The position numbers and the translations under genes were made by a program. Below the pieces are notes generated by a model. The model was not told where the DNA came from. It saw nothing but the letters and a program-made list of their open reading frames with translations, and did not search any database. Below are positions 53,595 through 64,000 of a DNA stretch of 64,000 nt, piece after piece; within the stretch, counting starts at the first letter, position 1; every line of letters starts with the position of its first letter. The DNA comes from Cladopsammia gracilis. Lineage: Eukaryota; Cnidaria; Anthozoa; Scleractinia; Dendrophylliidae. The stretch spans positions 488,501 through 552,500 of the forward strand of contig JAJGOT010000039.1 of assembly GCA_022457155.1 (NCBI GenBank). Reading direction: 5' to 3'.

Positions 53595-54890
53595 CTGCGA
53601 TAGTATTAATACAAATACGATTCTTTTCATTCAGAGGTCAAAATATGTTGTAATCTTTGCTATTCAGAGAGATCTGATCACATCTCGTTCGTGTAGGATT
53701 TTATGCAAATTTTAAGCTCTTGCCGTAATTTGAGCTCTTTGTTTACAAGTAGAAAGCGAGCCGTCCTTGCACGAAAGTTTTCCATTTCAAAGCGAAATAT
53801 ATTCGGAAAGACTTTAACATTAAGACAATTCCATGCGAGTGGTGTAAATCGACTGGTTTTATTTCGTTTTGGTATCCTGAGCCGGGCCCGGCCATGATCG
53901 ATCAAGCGATCAGTGATCAGTGATGCGTATTGTCATGTTTCTGTGTTTATTATTTGAATAAATTTCTGGAAGACTGAAGTTGCATTGTAACATTTTATAA
54001 ACCATGGCGTTAACTCAAGAGATAATTTATTTACCACTGGAGCAGGAACTAGAAACAAGCTTCATTCAATATTTTTGCTCGAAAGGTTGAACGTTTTCTT
54101 TTGACGCCATCTTTTACTGCGATCGTTTCTTTGCGAATCTCGCGCTCATCTCACTCGGAACTCCAGCCATCAAATGAAACCATCACTCGGCCTCTCAGAT
54201 TGAAGAAACAATGGTGCAGACAGGTCAAACTCCATAATCATCGATCGCTTCTGCTTTACAGTCAGGTTCAAAGTTTTCGAAAGCCATTCTCGTTCGTTTT
54301 CGCTCATTCAAAACAGGTTTTGATCGACGGAAAGTCCGCATTTGGTTGCTAAGATACTAGTTAGATCCAAGTCTCCCGCGGTAGTATTAACTCTAAACTG
54401 CGCATGCGAGGAATATTTAATGAATTACACACTTTGACAGTGTTGAAGTCCTAATGAAAGCAATTATTAGGAACTAGAAAAATTTCACTTCGATGTAGTC
54501 TTGAAATCAGGGGGGGGGGAGTTCATGATGCATCATGCAATATTTATTTTTAAAATGTTTCACCAATTCATAGCACTCATCACCACGGTTTTGAAAATTA
54601 TAAAAACAGAATCTCCTGAATGCGATTTCATGTATTTTTTTCATTACCTGTAAATTCAGGGCTTCCAAAAATTTATTGCAAATACGGTCAGGAGAGGGGG
54701 GTCTCTGGGTTTGGAAATCCAGGGGGCACGGCGGGGGGGCTAACGGGTCAGGATAAGTAATGACAGGCGCAGTAAGCTACAGATAGTCATAGATTGCCTA
54801 TTTTTAAGGTCTGCCTTTGAGAACACTCTGGAACTGTCTTCAAAGACTGGAAGCAGATAATGACTTTGGGGAGGTCAAGGCATTCTCGGT
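53595..54890. other. No recognisable gene
   Basis: Short frames only, plus a poly-G run at 54511-54519 and G-rich patches at 54680-54750. Nothing supported. Confidence 0.45.
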
Positions 54891-54896
54891 TCTTTT

Positions 54897-55202
54897 CTAA
54901 TGATCACACTTGATTTCTCCAGGCGAGTCCTTCAGCCTGTCCTTTAAGGTGAGAGGCATGTGATGGGGAGGCGTAATTTTTGGTGGTACATTTTTGTGTA
55001 CTTCCAGGTGAAGAGCTCCTTTCATACATCCCAGGCCTTTGAATACATTACTGTAAGTGGCGGTAATTTCCTTCGTGGTGAGACCTTGATAGTCAGTCTT
55101 AACTACAGTTTCATTAACATTCAAGATATTTTCGTGTTGAACAGTGATCAATCCCACTTCTGGCAGCATGTAAAGAGATTGAATTACACTCCAGAACTTC
55201 AA
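54897..55202 (-). pseudogene. Ty3/Gypsy pol fragment (protease-RT junction)
   Basis: About 100 codons on the minus strand with the stretch between protease and reverse transcriptase typical of cnidarian Gypsy elements: IQSLYMLPEVGLITVQHENI, DYQGLTTKEITATYSNVFKG, LGCMKGALHLEVHKNVPPKI and the start of RT (PLTLKDRLKDS). No catalytic RT motif is present; both ends are lost. It lies head-to-head with an L2-like fragment on the other strand. Confidence 0.65.
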
Positions 55203-55214
55203 CTGTTTTAATGA

Positions 55215-55680
55215 TTAAAGAAACTTACAAACGGCCATTGCTAATACCGCTACCCATTCACTTAATGTACAGATTGAAGGGCACAAAATTAAAAGAGCGA
55301 GTGACACTAAATCACTGGGAATTTACATTGACCAAACTTTATCATGGTCCAAACATGTTGATGAAGTCGCTAAGACCATTTCTTCTGGTGTAGGCCCACT
55401 TAAAAGGCCGAGGCCCTTTATAAGTGAAGAAACGGCTATTCTATATCGAGATCTCATAGAACCGCACTTCGACTACGGCTGCCCTGTGTGGGACGGTCTA
55501 AGTATTGAATTGGTTGATAAGCTGCAAAAACTACAAAATCGCACCATTAGGGTTTATCACTAAGTCTGATTTTTATTCTGGTGCTACTGTTCTTGACCAT
55601 GTCAATCTCCTGTTTCATGTCACATCAAAAATGAAATTTATATACAAAATTATGCATTTCTTTGCTATTGTCACCTGTCT
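55215..55680 (+). pseudogene. CR1/L2-type reverse transcriptase, C-terminal fragment
   Basis: Plus-strand frame SDTKSLGIYIDQTLSWSKHV, VGPLKRPRPFISEETAIL, PHFDYGCPVWDGL and DKLQKLQNRTIRV matches the domain after the RT catalytic core in Jockey/CR1/L2 clades (same family region as 7812-8159 but clearly a different lineage). A frameshift at about 55555 precedes TKSDFYSGATVLDHVN. No catalytic YADD or 3' tail is recognisable. Confidence 0.7.
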
Positions 55681-55689
55681 GTTTGACAT

Positions 55690-57040
55690 TGTATACATTA
55701 ACCTCATTTGCTGGTTTAATAGATGATATGTGTGGATATTTTACAAGTTGCATCATATTTTTTTGAGTCCCACAGGGGCAAGAAAAAATGCAGGCAACGA
55801 GTAAAATGACTGCACATATCTGTGAAACCATTGAAATTATATATTTATTATGGGACTGACATTCCTTTTATTATACTTTCTGTCTTCAAACTTGGACACC
55901 AAGGTGTAATATGACAATCTACTGTGAAATACGCTTACATGTTTTGCATGTTTTTTCCTTATTAGGTAAAATGATGTCATGGTAATAGTATATAACATAT
56001 ACTGTGTTATACTGTGTTATAGTGTGGAGAAATTGAATACTGATCACTTAAAAATAAAGTGGGTGTTAAAATATTTGAATACCCACAGTCAACCAAAGCT
56101 AAAAAAATAAAGTGCTATTAGGCCCAGTTCAGATACCAGACTTTTCGTGAGCCAAAGCCAATACCTTGCATTAAGCACACAGAATGTTGCTTCTGAAACT
56201 ATAAACATTTGAATTTGGAACACCTCACCAGTTGTTCCCGCACAAGCTGGGTTTGAGTCAGAAACCAAATTGCACATGAGCTGAATCGACTGTATAAATT
56301 ATTAAATGTAACTTAGTGCAAGGATCAATTTAGGTAGTATTAATTTTTATTGATTTGGGTCAACCTAAATTTGGATTGGTTCAGCTGGTGAAAAGATTGG
56401 TGCCTGAACCAGGCTTTAGAAATAAAATGTAAAATATATGACAACTTATTTTTAATTTCATATCTGCATCAGAGATATGAAGATCTTCAATTAAAGTTCA
56501 GGGTGTTGGTGTTAGAGTAAGCTGAAATTTCCCTCTGAATTTTCAGTTCTCCAAGTTACAACTGCCGAGTGTCTCATCTGAAAAGTGATCTTATTGAAGA
56601 TGGTCCTGTGTATTAAATAGCTGATCAAAAAAGCATGACAAGCATTTTTTAAACATATTGAGTTCAAACCATCTTCTATGAGAGGAATAAACAACGATTT
56701 CAAGCATTGTTTTGTAGTTTGATTTCCCATCCGGTAGGTCACCATGGAATTCACATGTAATTACTGCTATTTAATGTAGCAATTAATGGGGTGAGCGTGG
56801 CCACGGATTTTCTTTTACCTTGGTAAATTCAATCAGGCTATAAGCTACCTTATTAAAAACATTGCAGCTGTTAAGAGGTGGTTAGATCAGGACAATATTG
56901 CTTGAGGTTATGATACTCCTTAATTTTAGAGGTCCTTTATAAATGTGTCGCTAAAAAGTTTTCTAACTGCCAACTGAAGGTAAATTACTAATTTAATAAT
57001 GCTTTCTTAAAAGAATGCAAATTATGCAAACAAGGTTACT
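55690..57040. other. No recognisable gene
   Basis: AT-rich sequence with only short frames and a small ACTGTGTTAT repeat at about 56000-56020. Confidence 0.45.
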
Positions 57041-57045
57041 TACTC

Positions 57046-57680
57046 GCTGATAAAATCTTTAACTTTTCCTCCATTTCTAAGAATGTTTCCTTAGGCAAAA
57101 CTACCACCTCACTAGCACTGCAACTAGCACTATCCGACTGTTCCTTTTTTCTGAATGACCCTCGTTTTTTCGGTGCTCGTCCCCGCTGATTGACAGTCAT
57201 GTCAACAAACTTTCAAACAAAAAACAAACTCGCATTAATTAAGGTTAAATTTTATTTATAGTTATAGAATACATTGTCCTCAGAAAAACAGGCACTTGAA
57301 ATATTCAGTAATGACTTAAAGACAGTACTAACATGATGGAACGACTTTCCAGAGCGACGGTACTCTTGAATAGCTCCCCTGCAACCTTCACAGATATCTC
57401 CATCCTTTCTTTCACTCGTCGAACTCCTGAAACCTTCAAACTCCTTGCTATAAATGCTAGCATTTCTCCAACCGCTCTGTTGGGACTTTCTTCCACAAAC
57501 TACACAACCATTTCTCGATTTTTTAATGGCAGTCTCCAACACGTTAAAAAGGAAAAGAAGAAAGATGACCTGCATGAAGATGAAACGTTTTGTCCCATAG
57601 ACTGCCATTGTTTCTTGGTTTGTATTTTTGTTTTTCGAAATTGGGTGGGAAACAGGCGCGAGGGCGCGGAGCAGGCACAT
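57046..57680 (-). other. Possible exons of an unrecognised protein
   Basis: A minus-strand ATG at about 57200 opens MTVNQRGRAPKKRGSFRK, a basic Ser-rich start, running to LEMEEKLKILSAS where a GTAAGTAAC-like donor follows (57036-57046), so it could be a first exon. Upstream, 57252-57496 contains CVVCGRKSQQSGWRNASIYS and GDICEGCRGAIQEYRRSG, a C-x2-C ... C-x2-C pattern. Order and frame are unresolved. I cannot name the family; a DNA-binding or transposon-derived protein is possible. Confidence 0.3.
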
Positions 57681-57689
57681 ACCAGTTGG

Positions 57690-59150
57690 TTACTTTCATT
57701 AAAATACTCTTTAAGGAGCATGTGCAGACAAAATGCTCTTATGCTATTCAATGATTCATATTTTTTGTGTACAGTGTCACCTGTTTTGTAATCTTACATG
57801 TAATGATGGAGTGTAGAAAAAGATTTGGGGTGTACATGTAGCCGTGCTAGAAAGTGCCCAAACACACAATTAAACCTATGTTCTTAAACATTTGTCTAAA
57901 AATTTTTCCCGGTGCAAATATGGCAACATGCAATTGATCAACTTCTCAACAAACTTTGGTACCAGTCTTTTTCAACCACAGTCAAATCTCCCTCATTCCC
58001 TGAGGTGGCGACATACATTTTGTACTGAAGATGCAAATCACAATCAACCAATCAGGGTGAAGGGTTTCATGGAAACAATGGAGCAAGTCTGGGCATGCCT
58101 ATTACGCCATTGTAACTGGTTATTCTAGATTATTCAGGTTTAATTAGAAACTATAGCAATTTCACATCAGTAAAAATATTCCACAGCACGTTAATGAGAT
58201 ACCACAGCAATTTATTCACGAGTTCAAAACAAATAGCATATGACGTCATCTACCTAAAAGGCGGTCAAAACTTGTCAAACTGGTTCTACCATCCTTGAAA
58301 AACCTGTCAAACCGGTTAAAAAGCCAGTTATTCGTTAATGAGAATCCACCGCATTTTATTTATGAGATCAAGACAATAGGTTATGACGTCATCGGCGCTA
58401 ATTTATTCCTGCCCGCGCTAATGAGATTCCTGCCCAAAAAAGAGGTTAATTTCATCCCTCCTATACTACTCTGATAGTTGAGCAAATGAACGTTCTGAAA
58501 GTTTAGCAATATATTTTTATCGATTTCTTTCGTTTACCCTTCAAACTATAGGGTGGCTTAAAATTTGAAAACTGATGTAAGCCATTTTTAGTTAAAGCCT
58601 GGTTCCCACCTGTGACATAACGGCATTGTCATCATGTTCCTTCTATGTTGTTGTCGTGTTTTCATACTTGTGGCATAAACATCAAAACAGGATTATTTTT
58701 GTGCTTTGTTGTCCTTACGTCACAAGTGTGAACCACGCCTAACATCACTCTATATGAAAGGCTTGGCGGCAAATAATTGAGACAAAGTACAATTTCTAAT
58801 AGTCTTTATTTGAAACATCTTGCAATAAATTGTTTTAAGGATTTCTAAGCTGTCATTTGGTTCTGAAAAGAAGATTGCAATTACTTGTGACGCCATTTGT
58901 TAACTTTAAAGGAATAACTTACATTTTCATGATAGCAACATAAACGTTTTATAACAATAAGAATGGTCGAGAATATTGTTCTCTTTTGATACTTACAAGC
59001 TATAACACAAGAAATGGTGAAAAATATGTTGCAAGTGACTGAAAAAAGAATCTATATACATGTGAACAGAAAGTTTAATGTAAAATAGAAATAGGAAATT
59101 CATTGTAAAAAAGTGAATATTATTAATTCTGAAGAGCTGTCATTGAATGT
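57690..59150. other. No gene; paired CRE-containing repeats
   Basis: Two imperfect direct copies of about 63 bp at 58191-58253 and 58335-58398, each with TTAATGAGA near its start and TGACGTCA near its end, 80 bp apart. Otherwise AT-rich with nothing supported. Confidence 0.5.
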
Positions 59151-59167
59151 AGGAAGCATACTTTGTT

Positions 59168-59770
59168 TATAGTTTGATGACTGTGTTGGCATTTTTCTTG
59201 TCATTAAAAACAACTGTTGCCTCAACCGTGAGAAGAATTTCAGTGATGTCATCATCGGTGAGTTCTACGAATTGTTTGTCAATGTCAGCATCCTGTTCCT
59301 TGTATATTGGTGTACAGCTGTTCAATGATGTTGAATATATTGAGCGACATGTTTTCTTTGTCAGTTACGGTTAGAATACTGGCAATTTTTGGGCAACATT
59401 TGGACTTGAGTTGTGTCAGTCCACATTCACTGCACTTGATAATTTTTTTGGCACTGTCCATGACCTTTGCACGACACTTGTTACAATATAGTTGATGCCG
59501 TCTGGTGGGAATGCCACCCTCATTTGTTTTCCATTGTCAACTGCAACATCTTGTCGGTTTACTTGCAGTTCGGCTGCATTAACTTGCACTGCTGTAATCT
59601 TTCACAGCAACATTTGTTAAGCTGTAACATTGGCCCGACTGCATTTTTGTTGTGTCCCGTTCCCATAGGACAAGGCGGACTCACAGTTTCGGTGGGGTCA
59701 TTCAATGTAACGCGGCCAGTGATGTTCACAAATGTGATGGGAAAATGTACACTAACGCTTTTAAAATAAA
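59168..59770 (-). pseudogene. RPA-like zinc-ribbon/OB protein fragment
   Basis: Minus-strand frames, shifted twice, give VDNGKQMRVAFPPDG, then QLYCNKCRAKVMDSAKK and KCSECGLTQLKSKC, a four-Cys ribbon like that in the DBD-C domain of replication protein A large subunit. After this come ASILTVTDKENMSLNIFNII and, in another frame, QFVELTDDDITEILLTVEAT, FNDKKNANTVIKL with a natural stop. RPA-like proteins are carried by some Helitrons and other transposons, so this may be element cargo, but no Helitron helicase or terminus is seen nearby. Assignment rests on the Cys spacing and strand-like segment order. Confidence 0.4.
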
Positions 59771-59785
59771 TGGATTGTAAACGGA

Positions 59786-60320
59786 TAGTACCGTATTTTC
59801 TCGATTAAACGCCCCCGGCATTTATTTCAAACTTGGTCTCGGGGACCCGGCGTTTATTTGAAGTCGGCGTTTCATCGGGGTCCGGCGTTTATTAATGAAG
59901 TAAAATTTTCTATCAAGAAACAACAAGTACGATCCTTGTGCGATGGCTGTGTACCGTGAGCATGGACCTGATAACGACAAGATAAATGTCGGACACATCA
60001 CTATCGAGCTCTTATCCACTCTGCTTCTTCGTAAAACATGGAGGGAATGTTTAGGCTAAAGTGAGACAGGAAACTTACAGATCTAGAAACTTGGAACAAG
60101 GCGGCCTTGAAGTCCCTTTTATCTGTTCAATGTGCGATTTATGCCACCCAGAAAGCACAATTTTTTGACAAGACTAAAACAACTAATAAACAAATGCTGG
60201 AGGATCCTAGCGATTTTAACGACAGCGAGCACTACAACAAAAGAATTTATTATTCATTGTTGACCACGCTGTTAGGCAATCGCCATAGAATTTGGGGAGA
60301 TTATCAAAGGACAAATCAGC
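59786..60320. other. Possible DNA-transposon terminus and flank
   Basis: GTACCGTATTTTCTCGATTA followed by ACGCCCCCGGCATTTATTT, and then CCGGCGTTTATT repeated twice, resembles terminal sequences of pogo-like elements. No partner was found within the window. No gene. Confidence 0.3.
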
Positions 60321-60324
60321 CAGC

Positions 60325-60645
60325 CTAAAGTTGCATCTCAGAATAAAAATACCACCGTAATATTTCAGATAAAGTGACAAGATATGTTCCAAGGGCTGAA
60401 ATATTCTTCAGATAATTTTTTTGAGGCAGGTAATGCTGAGTCGTAATGGCAGATTCAATATGAGGCATGTGGAGACCACCTTCAATATAATCACTAATGA
60501 GAGCTAACCGCTTGATTTTATCCTTTCCCTTCCAGATGAAATTAAACATTATGGAATTGGCTATTTTAATTATGGACAAAGTGATTTGGGTTACTCTCAC
60601 TAAGTTGCCGTTCACAGCCAGTCGTTCAAAATTTTCTACAACCAT
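60325..60645 (-). pseudogene. L1/Tx1-like ORF2 C-terminal fragment
   Basis: About 100 codons on the minus strand: FERLAVNGNLVRVTQITLSI, SIMFNFIWKGKDKIKRLALI and GGLHMPHIESAITTQHYL. The FIWxGK ... GGLxMPxIE pattern is characteristic of the region downstream of the RT core in L1-like non-LTR retrotransposons. No catalytic domain, tail or target duplication is visible. Confidence 0.65.
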
Positions 60646-60649
60646 TTAG

Positions 60650-60760
60650 CTGTTCGACCTCATCTGTTCAAAAATTTTCTTGAGCCATTCGACTTCATCC
60701 GTTCAAAAAATTTCTTCAGCCGTTCATGGTATCCGTTTTGAATGTCTTGTCTACCCGTTT
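60650..60760. repeat. Imperfect tandem repeat, about 40 bp unit
   Basis: Three diverging units of the form AGCxxTTCGACxTCATCxGTTC followed by AAAAATTTCTT. Confidence 0.55.
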
Positions 60761-61894
60761 CTCACCCATTCACTTGCTGTGCCGTGTGTCCGTAAAGAAC
60801 ATTTTCGCGTGAGAGGTCACATTTTGTTTGTATTTGGCACAACCACACGCTGGTCCGAGGAGGCAAACCCTGTGGACTAGGAGCAACCCTGGTAGAATTT
60901 ACTGTAAAAAATCTAGCATGAGCAGTGCAGCAAGACTTGGCTTGCTGTCTCCAATTTGGCCTTGTCCTTGACCTTCGCAGCTTATTTGATAAATGATTGT
61001 ACAATGCCACGTTAATGAGATGCCGAGCACGTGCTGGCTTCATTAAACTATATTAATAATATAAACATCAATTAATGCACCTGTCCAAAACAGGAGTAGA
61101 TGATTAGTTGTGATGGTTGGAATAAACTTAATCTCTTCTTCTGTCAAGTCTGAAAAGGTTTCTTGTAACACTTCCAGAATTGTTCCATCTAGAAAAGAAA
61201 AAGACAAAACATTTGTAAGCAAAGAATGGTATTCATAACGGTCAGTACAAAATGCAGACTGCAGACTGCAGATTGCAGACTGCAGACTGGGTATAAAATG
61301 CAGACTTAGTATAAAACGCAGACTGCAGACTGCAGATTGGGTATAAAATGCAGACTGAGACCAAAATTGAGTATAAAATGCAGACTGTCCGATAACAATG
61401 TTTTTAACGTACCCCAGTGTCACGCGATTGCCTTCCCTAGTTTATCAGCGGCTAAAAGTTTCTTTCTTGGCACTAAACGTCAACATTGAATTGAAACGCT
61501 GTATTACTTGATCTCAATTGAAACCAAGAATATAACGTGCTTATTTGCCTCGGCGAACGGAAAAACAAGCTTGCCGCGATTGAACCCGTTGTAAGTCGAT
61601 ATCAGCTGAGAATCATGTGACTCAGAGCGACCCTCTTATCTACCATCCGGGTAAGTTGTAGTTCTGGAACGTTTTTTAAGCGATATTGTTCATGTGAAAG
61701 TAATTTTATTTCTTGAAAGCTTTGAATAATACGTATCTTTAGTACAGGGAGCTGATATTTAGGTGATGGTGATTAAGCAGTGGGTAAACATCAAAGCCAG
61801 CGGTAACAGGGAGCCGTAATGACAAATCGGAAATCACGATCACAAATCGGAAAGACTTCGTTCGGGTTGCTCGGATTATGGCCATGTCTGAAAA

Positions 61895-61998
61895 AAGAGA
61901 ACGGGGAATCGGAAAATGAGGCCGGGGAACCGGGAATCTCTAAAATGGAGAATCTCTAAAACAGGGAATCTCCAAGATGGGGAATCTCTAAATCTCTA
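61895..61998. repeat. Inner inverted array, left (GGGGAATCTCTAAAA)n
   Basis: Five or so units of GGGAATCTCTAAAA-like 15-18 bp. The inverted counterpart is 63096-63275 with about ten TTTTAGAGATTCCCC units. Confidence 0.8.
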
Positions 61999-62359
61999 GT
62001 TTCCTTTTTATTGCCAGTAAGTCTCCCTCACGTCTTCATTTGAACAAGCGGTCGACGATAATCTATTCATTATTATAGGGTATATATTGATTAATAAATC
62101 AGTTGCTTTTCAAATGATCGATATTCATTGATTGGACATGACAGGCTTTATAGCCAAGTTCAGTTGAACGTAGGAAATAGCAAGGGTTGACATGACATCA
62201 ACAGGCATCGACAGGCCGCACAATCTCTACCAGTGTGAAACATTTGAAAATTAACCTTTTGTATTTTCCTCTAACAAGTATATGTCGTGTAAAGTGGTTG
62301 CTTTAAAATGTCGTTTGCCACCAATATATGCCTATATGTTCTTAACGAGTATACATTAA

Positions 62360-62946
62360 AGGCCGGCACACACTAGGGGACATGTTGCGGGGACATGAAG
62401 CGGGAACAAGCCCCTTCGTGTGCATAGATTACTGGCGCATGTCGCAGGGACAGTACGCAAGCTGGTGCACACAAAGCGGATTGAGGTATAAAAATCACAG
62501 AAATCACTAAGGGCACCTGGGAACTAGTATACGAGCAAAGAAAGATGGCGGACTCTATGGTCAGGAAAAAGAAGCTTCTACTACTGTCAATGATATTACT
62601 AGATGAAGAAATGTGTAATTATGTTGACCGAAAACGATGAATAGGCGAGTGGCTGAAATATTAAAGAAGAGAAGAAAAAGGAGCCTACTTCACCTATTTT
62701 GTAGCGGGGACAGTTTGCAAGAGCAGTGCACACGATGCGACATCGAAATGTGGGTCATTTTGTCCCCGCGTCATCACGCACGAATTCAAACCAGCTAAAT
62801 TTCGTGCAGCATGTTGCGGGAACAAAATTGTCTCCCCGCAACAGAACTTTTTTCGCAAAAACAGGGATGTCACACGAGGAAAACTGTCGCTGCAACATGT
62901 CCCCGCTTCATGTCCCCCGCAACGTGTCCCCTGGTGTGTGCCGGAC
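62360..62946. mobile_element. TTAA-flanked MITE nested in the foldback element
   Basis: 587 bp between TTAA at 62356-62359 and 62947-62950. Inverted termini: GGCCGGCACACACTAGGGGA on the left and the complement GTCCGGCACACACCAGGGGA on the right, continuing through GACATG, GCGGGGACATGAAGCGG. TTAA plus long imperfect TIRs suggests a Kolobok- or piggyBac-mobilised element. Internal frames are shadows. Confidence 0.7.
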
Positions 62947-63095
62947 TTAAAAGCCGCGTGCAACGGACCCTCAGCAACGTCCTTTGCCTTGTCAGAGTTT
63001 TCTGAGCGAAATGTTTATCACAAGCGGACAGCTTTACTTATGGCCACCTTGAAAAAACTCTTGTGATCTCATTTCTCATAACAGCTGCTTTTAAG

Positions 63096-63275
63096 ATTCC
63101 CTATTTTAGAGATTCCCCGTTCTAGAGATTCTCCATTTTAGAGATTCCCTATTTTAGAAATTCCCCGGTTTAGAGATTCCCTATTTTAAAGATTCCCCGT
63201 TTTAGAGATTCCCCATATTTTAGAGATTCCCCGTTTTAGAGATTCCTCGATCCCCGTTCCTCGATTCCTCGTTCC
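63096..63275. repeat. Inner inverted array, right (TTTTAGAGATTCCCC)n
   Basis: About ten 16-18 bp units; inverted relative to 61895-61998. Confidence 0.85.
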
Positions 63276-63647
63276 ATATTTTATACATAGCCCTCAGATT
63301 ATTCAAGATGGCGGCTCCACGATCGAACGTGATGTTTGTCCTGTTTCAGCGCAAAAAGTAAACGGACTGTCTATGCATATGGAGAGGAAATTGCAAGGAA
63401 ACGAACTCGGAAAGGTGATTACATGACAGTGGGGTGAGTTAACGATGAAAATATATCGTGTATTGCACGAAATGACAATTTTGCAGTCCGTCTGCATTTT
63501 ATACCCAATTTTGGTCTCAGTCTGCATTTTATACTCAGTCTGCAGTCTGCAGTCTGCATTTTATACCTAGTCTGCATTTTATACCCAGTCTGCAGTCTGC
63601 AATCTGCAGTCTGCAGTCTGCATTTTGTACTGACCGGTATTCATAAC

Positions 63648-64000
63648 TATTTTTCAATTATTAAACAATAGTATTAAATTCAGCACACACTGTCAATAAG
63701 TAAAATAATGTTAATGGGACATTTCTCAGCCATGTGGTAAAAAATACATTGTACTGTATTAACGTTTTGGACCACGCTTTTCAAGGTAGATGCACTGAAT
63801 ATATCATTTTAGCGTTGTAGCATCTTAAATTAATTTTAATTAACATTAAAATACCTTCATTACAAACCAAAGTACAGTTAGATGGTTCTAGTTGCCATAA
63901 CTACATTTTTGTACATAAGAATAAAGTATAAGCTGCAGATTTTAGCACATACACTGTATTTGGCTTAATACATGATATCATGTGGTTTTAAGAAAAATGG
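63648..64000. other. No recognisable feature
   Basis: AT-rich flank to the right of the foldback element's target duplication; no supported gene. Confidence 0.5.

Larger units (their letters stand above)
61240..63635. mobile_element. 2.4 kb foldback/MULE-like DNA transposon
   Basis: Long terminal inverted repeats (61240-61399 and 63482-63635) begin GGTCAGTACAAAATGCAGAC and are built of CAGACTG tandem units and GGGTATAAAATGCAGACT blocks. They are flanked by a perfect 12 bp duplication GGTATTCATAAC (61228-61239, 63636-63647). There is no transposase. Tandem-repeat termini and a 9-12 bp duplication fit Mutator-like or foldback elements. The interior carries two further inverted-repeat layers. 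Confidence 0.8.

Noticed and set aside
62694..63005. Overlapping frames on both strands
   Set aside because: They lie in the GC-richer terminal repeat of the TTAA MITE and have no counterpart in a protein family.
1..64000. tRNA or rRNA genes
   Set aside because: I saw no cloverleaf with A and B boxes and no rRNA-like conserved blocks; a tRNAscan run would be needed to be certain.

Overview
This is eukaryotic nuclear DNA from a repeat-rich, AT-rich animal genome. Split genes with GT-AG introns, LTR, non-LTR and tyrosine-recombinase retroelements, TTAA-type and pogo-type DNA transposons and a Maverick/Polinton all point to an invertebrate. The mix (Ngaro-like, BEL/Pao, Maverick, several PolB families, coral-style TTAA MITEs) fits a cnidarian, probably an anthozoan such as a coral, but the species cannot be fixed from sequence alone. 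I see no confidently intact host gene. Almost all recognisable coding sequence belongs to mobile or virus-derived elements, most of them broken.

Region 1 (1-15 kb): dispersed repeats, a palindromic motif array, a TTAA-flanked MITE (3040-3632), a decayed spliced gene with a SAM-like exon (3705-5794), and a B-family DNA polymerase pseudogene on the minus strand (6959-14245). The polymerase is interrupted twice: by a 5'-truncated CR1/L2-type retrotransposon (7493-8223) and by a 4.9 kb Ngaro/PAT-like tyrosine-recombinase retrotransposon (8370-13280) with gag, RT-RNase H, recombinase and split direct repeats.

Region 2 (15-30.5 kb): a Ty3-type gag remnant, two BEL/Pao elements (one with recognisable LTRs at 20032-20291 and 22737-23002), a 2.1 kb nearly perfect inverted-repeat element inserted at TTAA inside a BEL gag, a cysteine-rich pseudogene, and a 51-55 bp minisatellite with a 158 bp higher-order unit.

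Region 3 (30,542-50,718): the centrepiece, an almost 20.2 kb Maverick/Polinton (adintovirus-like) provirus. It has about 0.44 kb terminal inverted repeats starting AGTAGTAGG and a perfect 6 bp target duplication GTTATG. It carries its own truncated PolB, a small HTH-like protein, candidate penton, minor virion proteins, major capsid, adenain-type protease, a phospholipase-A2-fold protein, an rve integrase with chromodomain, and a coiled-coil protein. Most of these have frameshifts or stops. Inside it, on the opposite strand, is a second module (34.7-42.4 kb): a packaging-type ATPase and a different PolB with C2H2 fingers and at least seven introns. The Maverick landed on the stop codon of a pogo/Tigger-like transposase (50,720-52,102), whose 3' flank resumes at 30,536 and leftwards.

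Region 4 (52-64 kb): retrotransposon scraps (Ty3, L2-like, L1-like), a GTACGG-type MITE, an RPA-like zinc-ribbon pseudogene, and a 2.4 kb foldback DNA transposon (61,240-63,635) with a perfect 12 bp target duplication, containing further nested inverted repeats.

Taken together the window is a graveyard with clear relative chronology: pogo element, then Maverick, then non-LTR insertion into its TIR; PolB gene, then the Ngaro-like and CR1/L2-like insertions (order between these two not resolved); BEL gag, then TTAA foldback.
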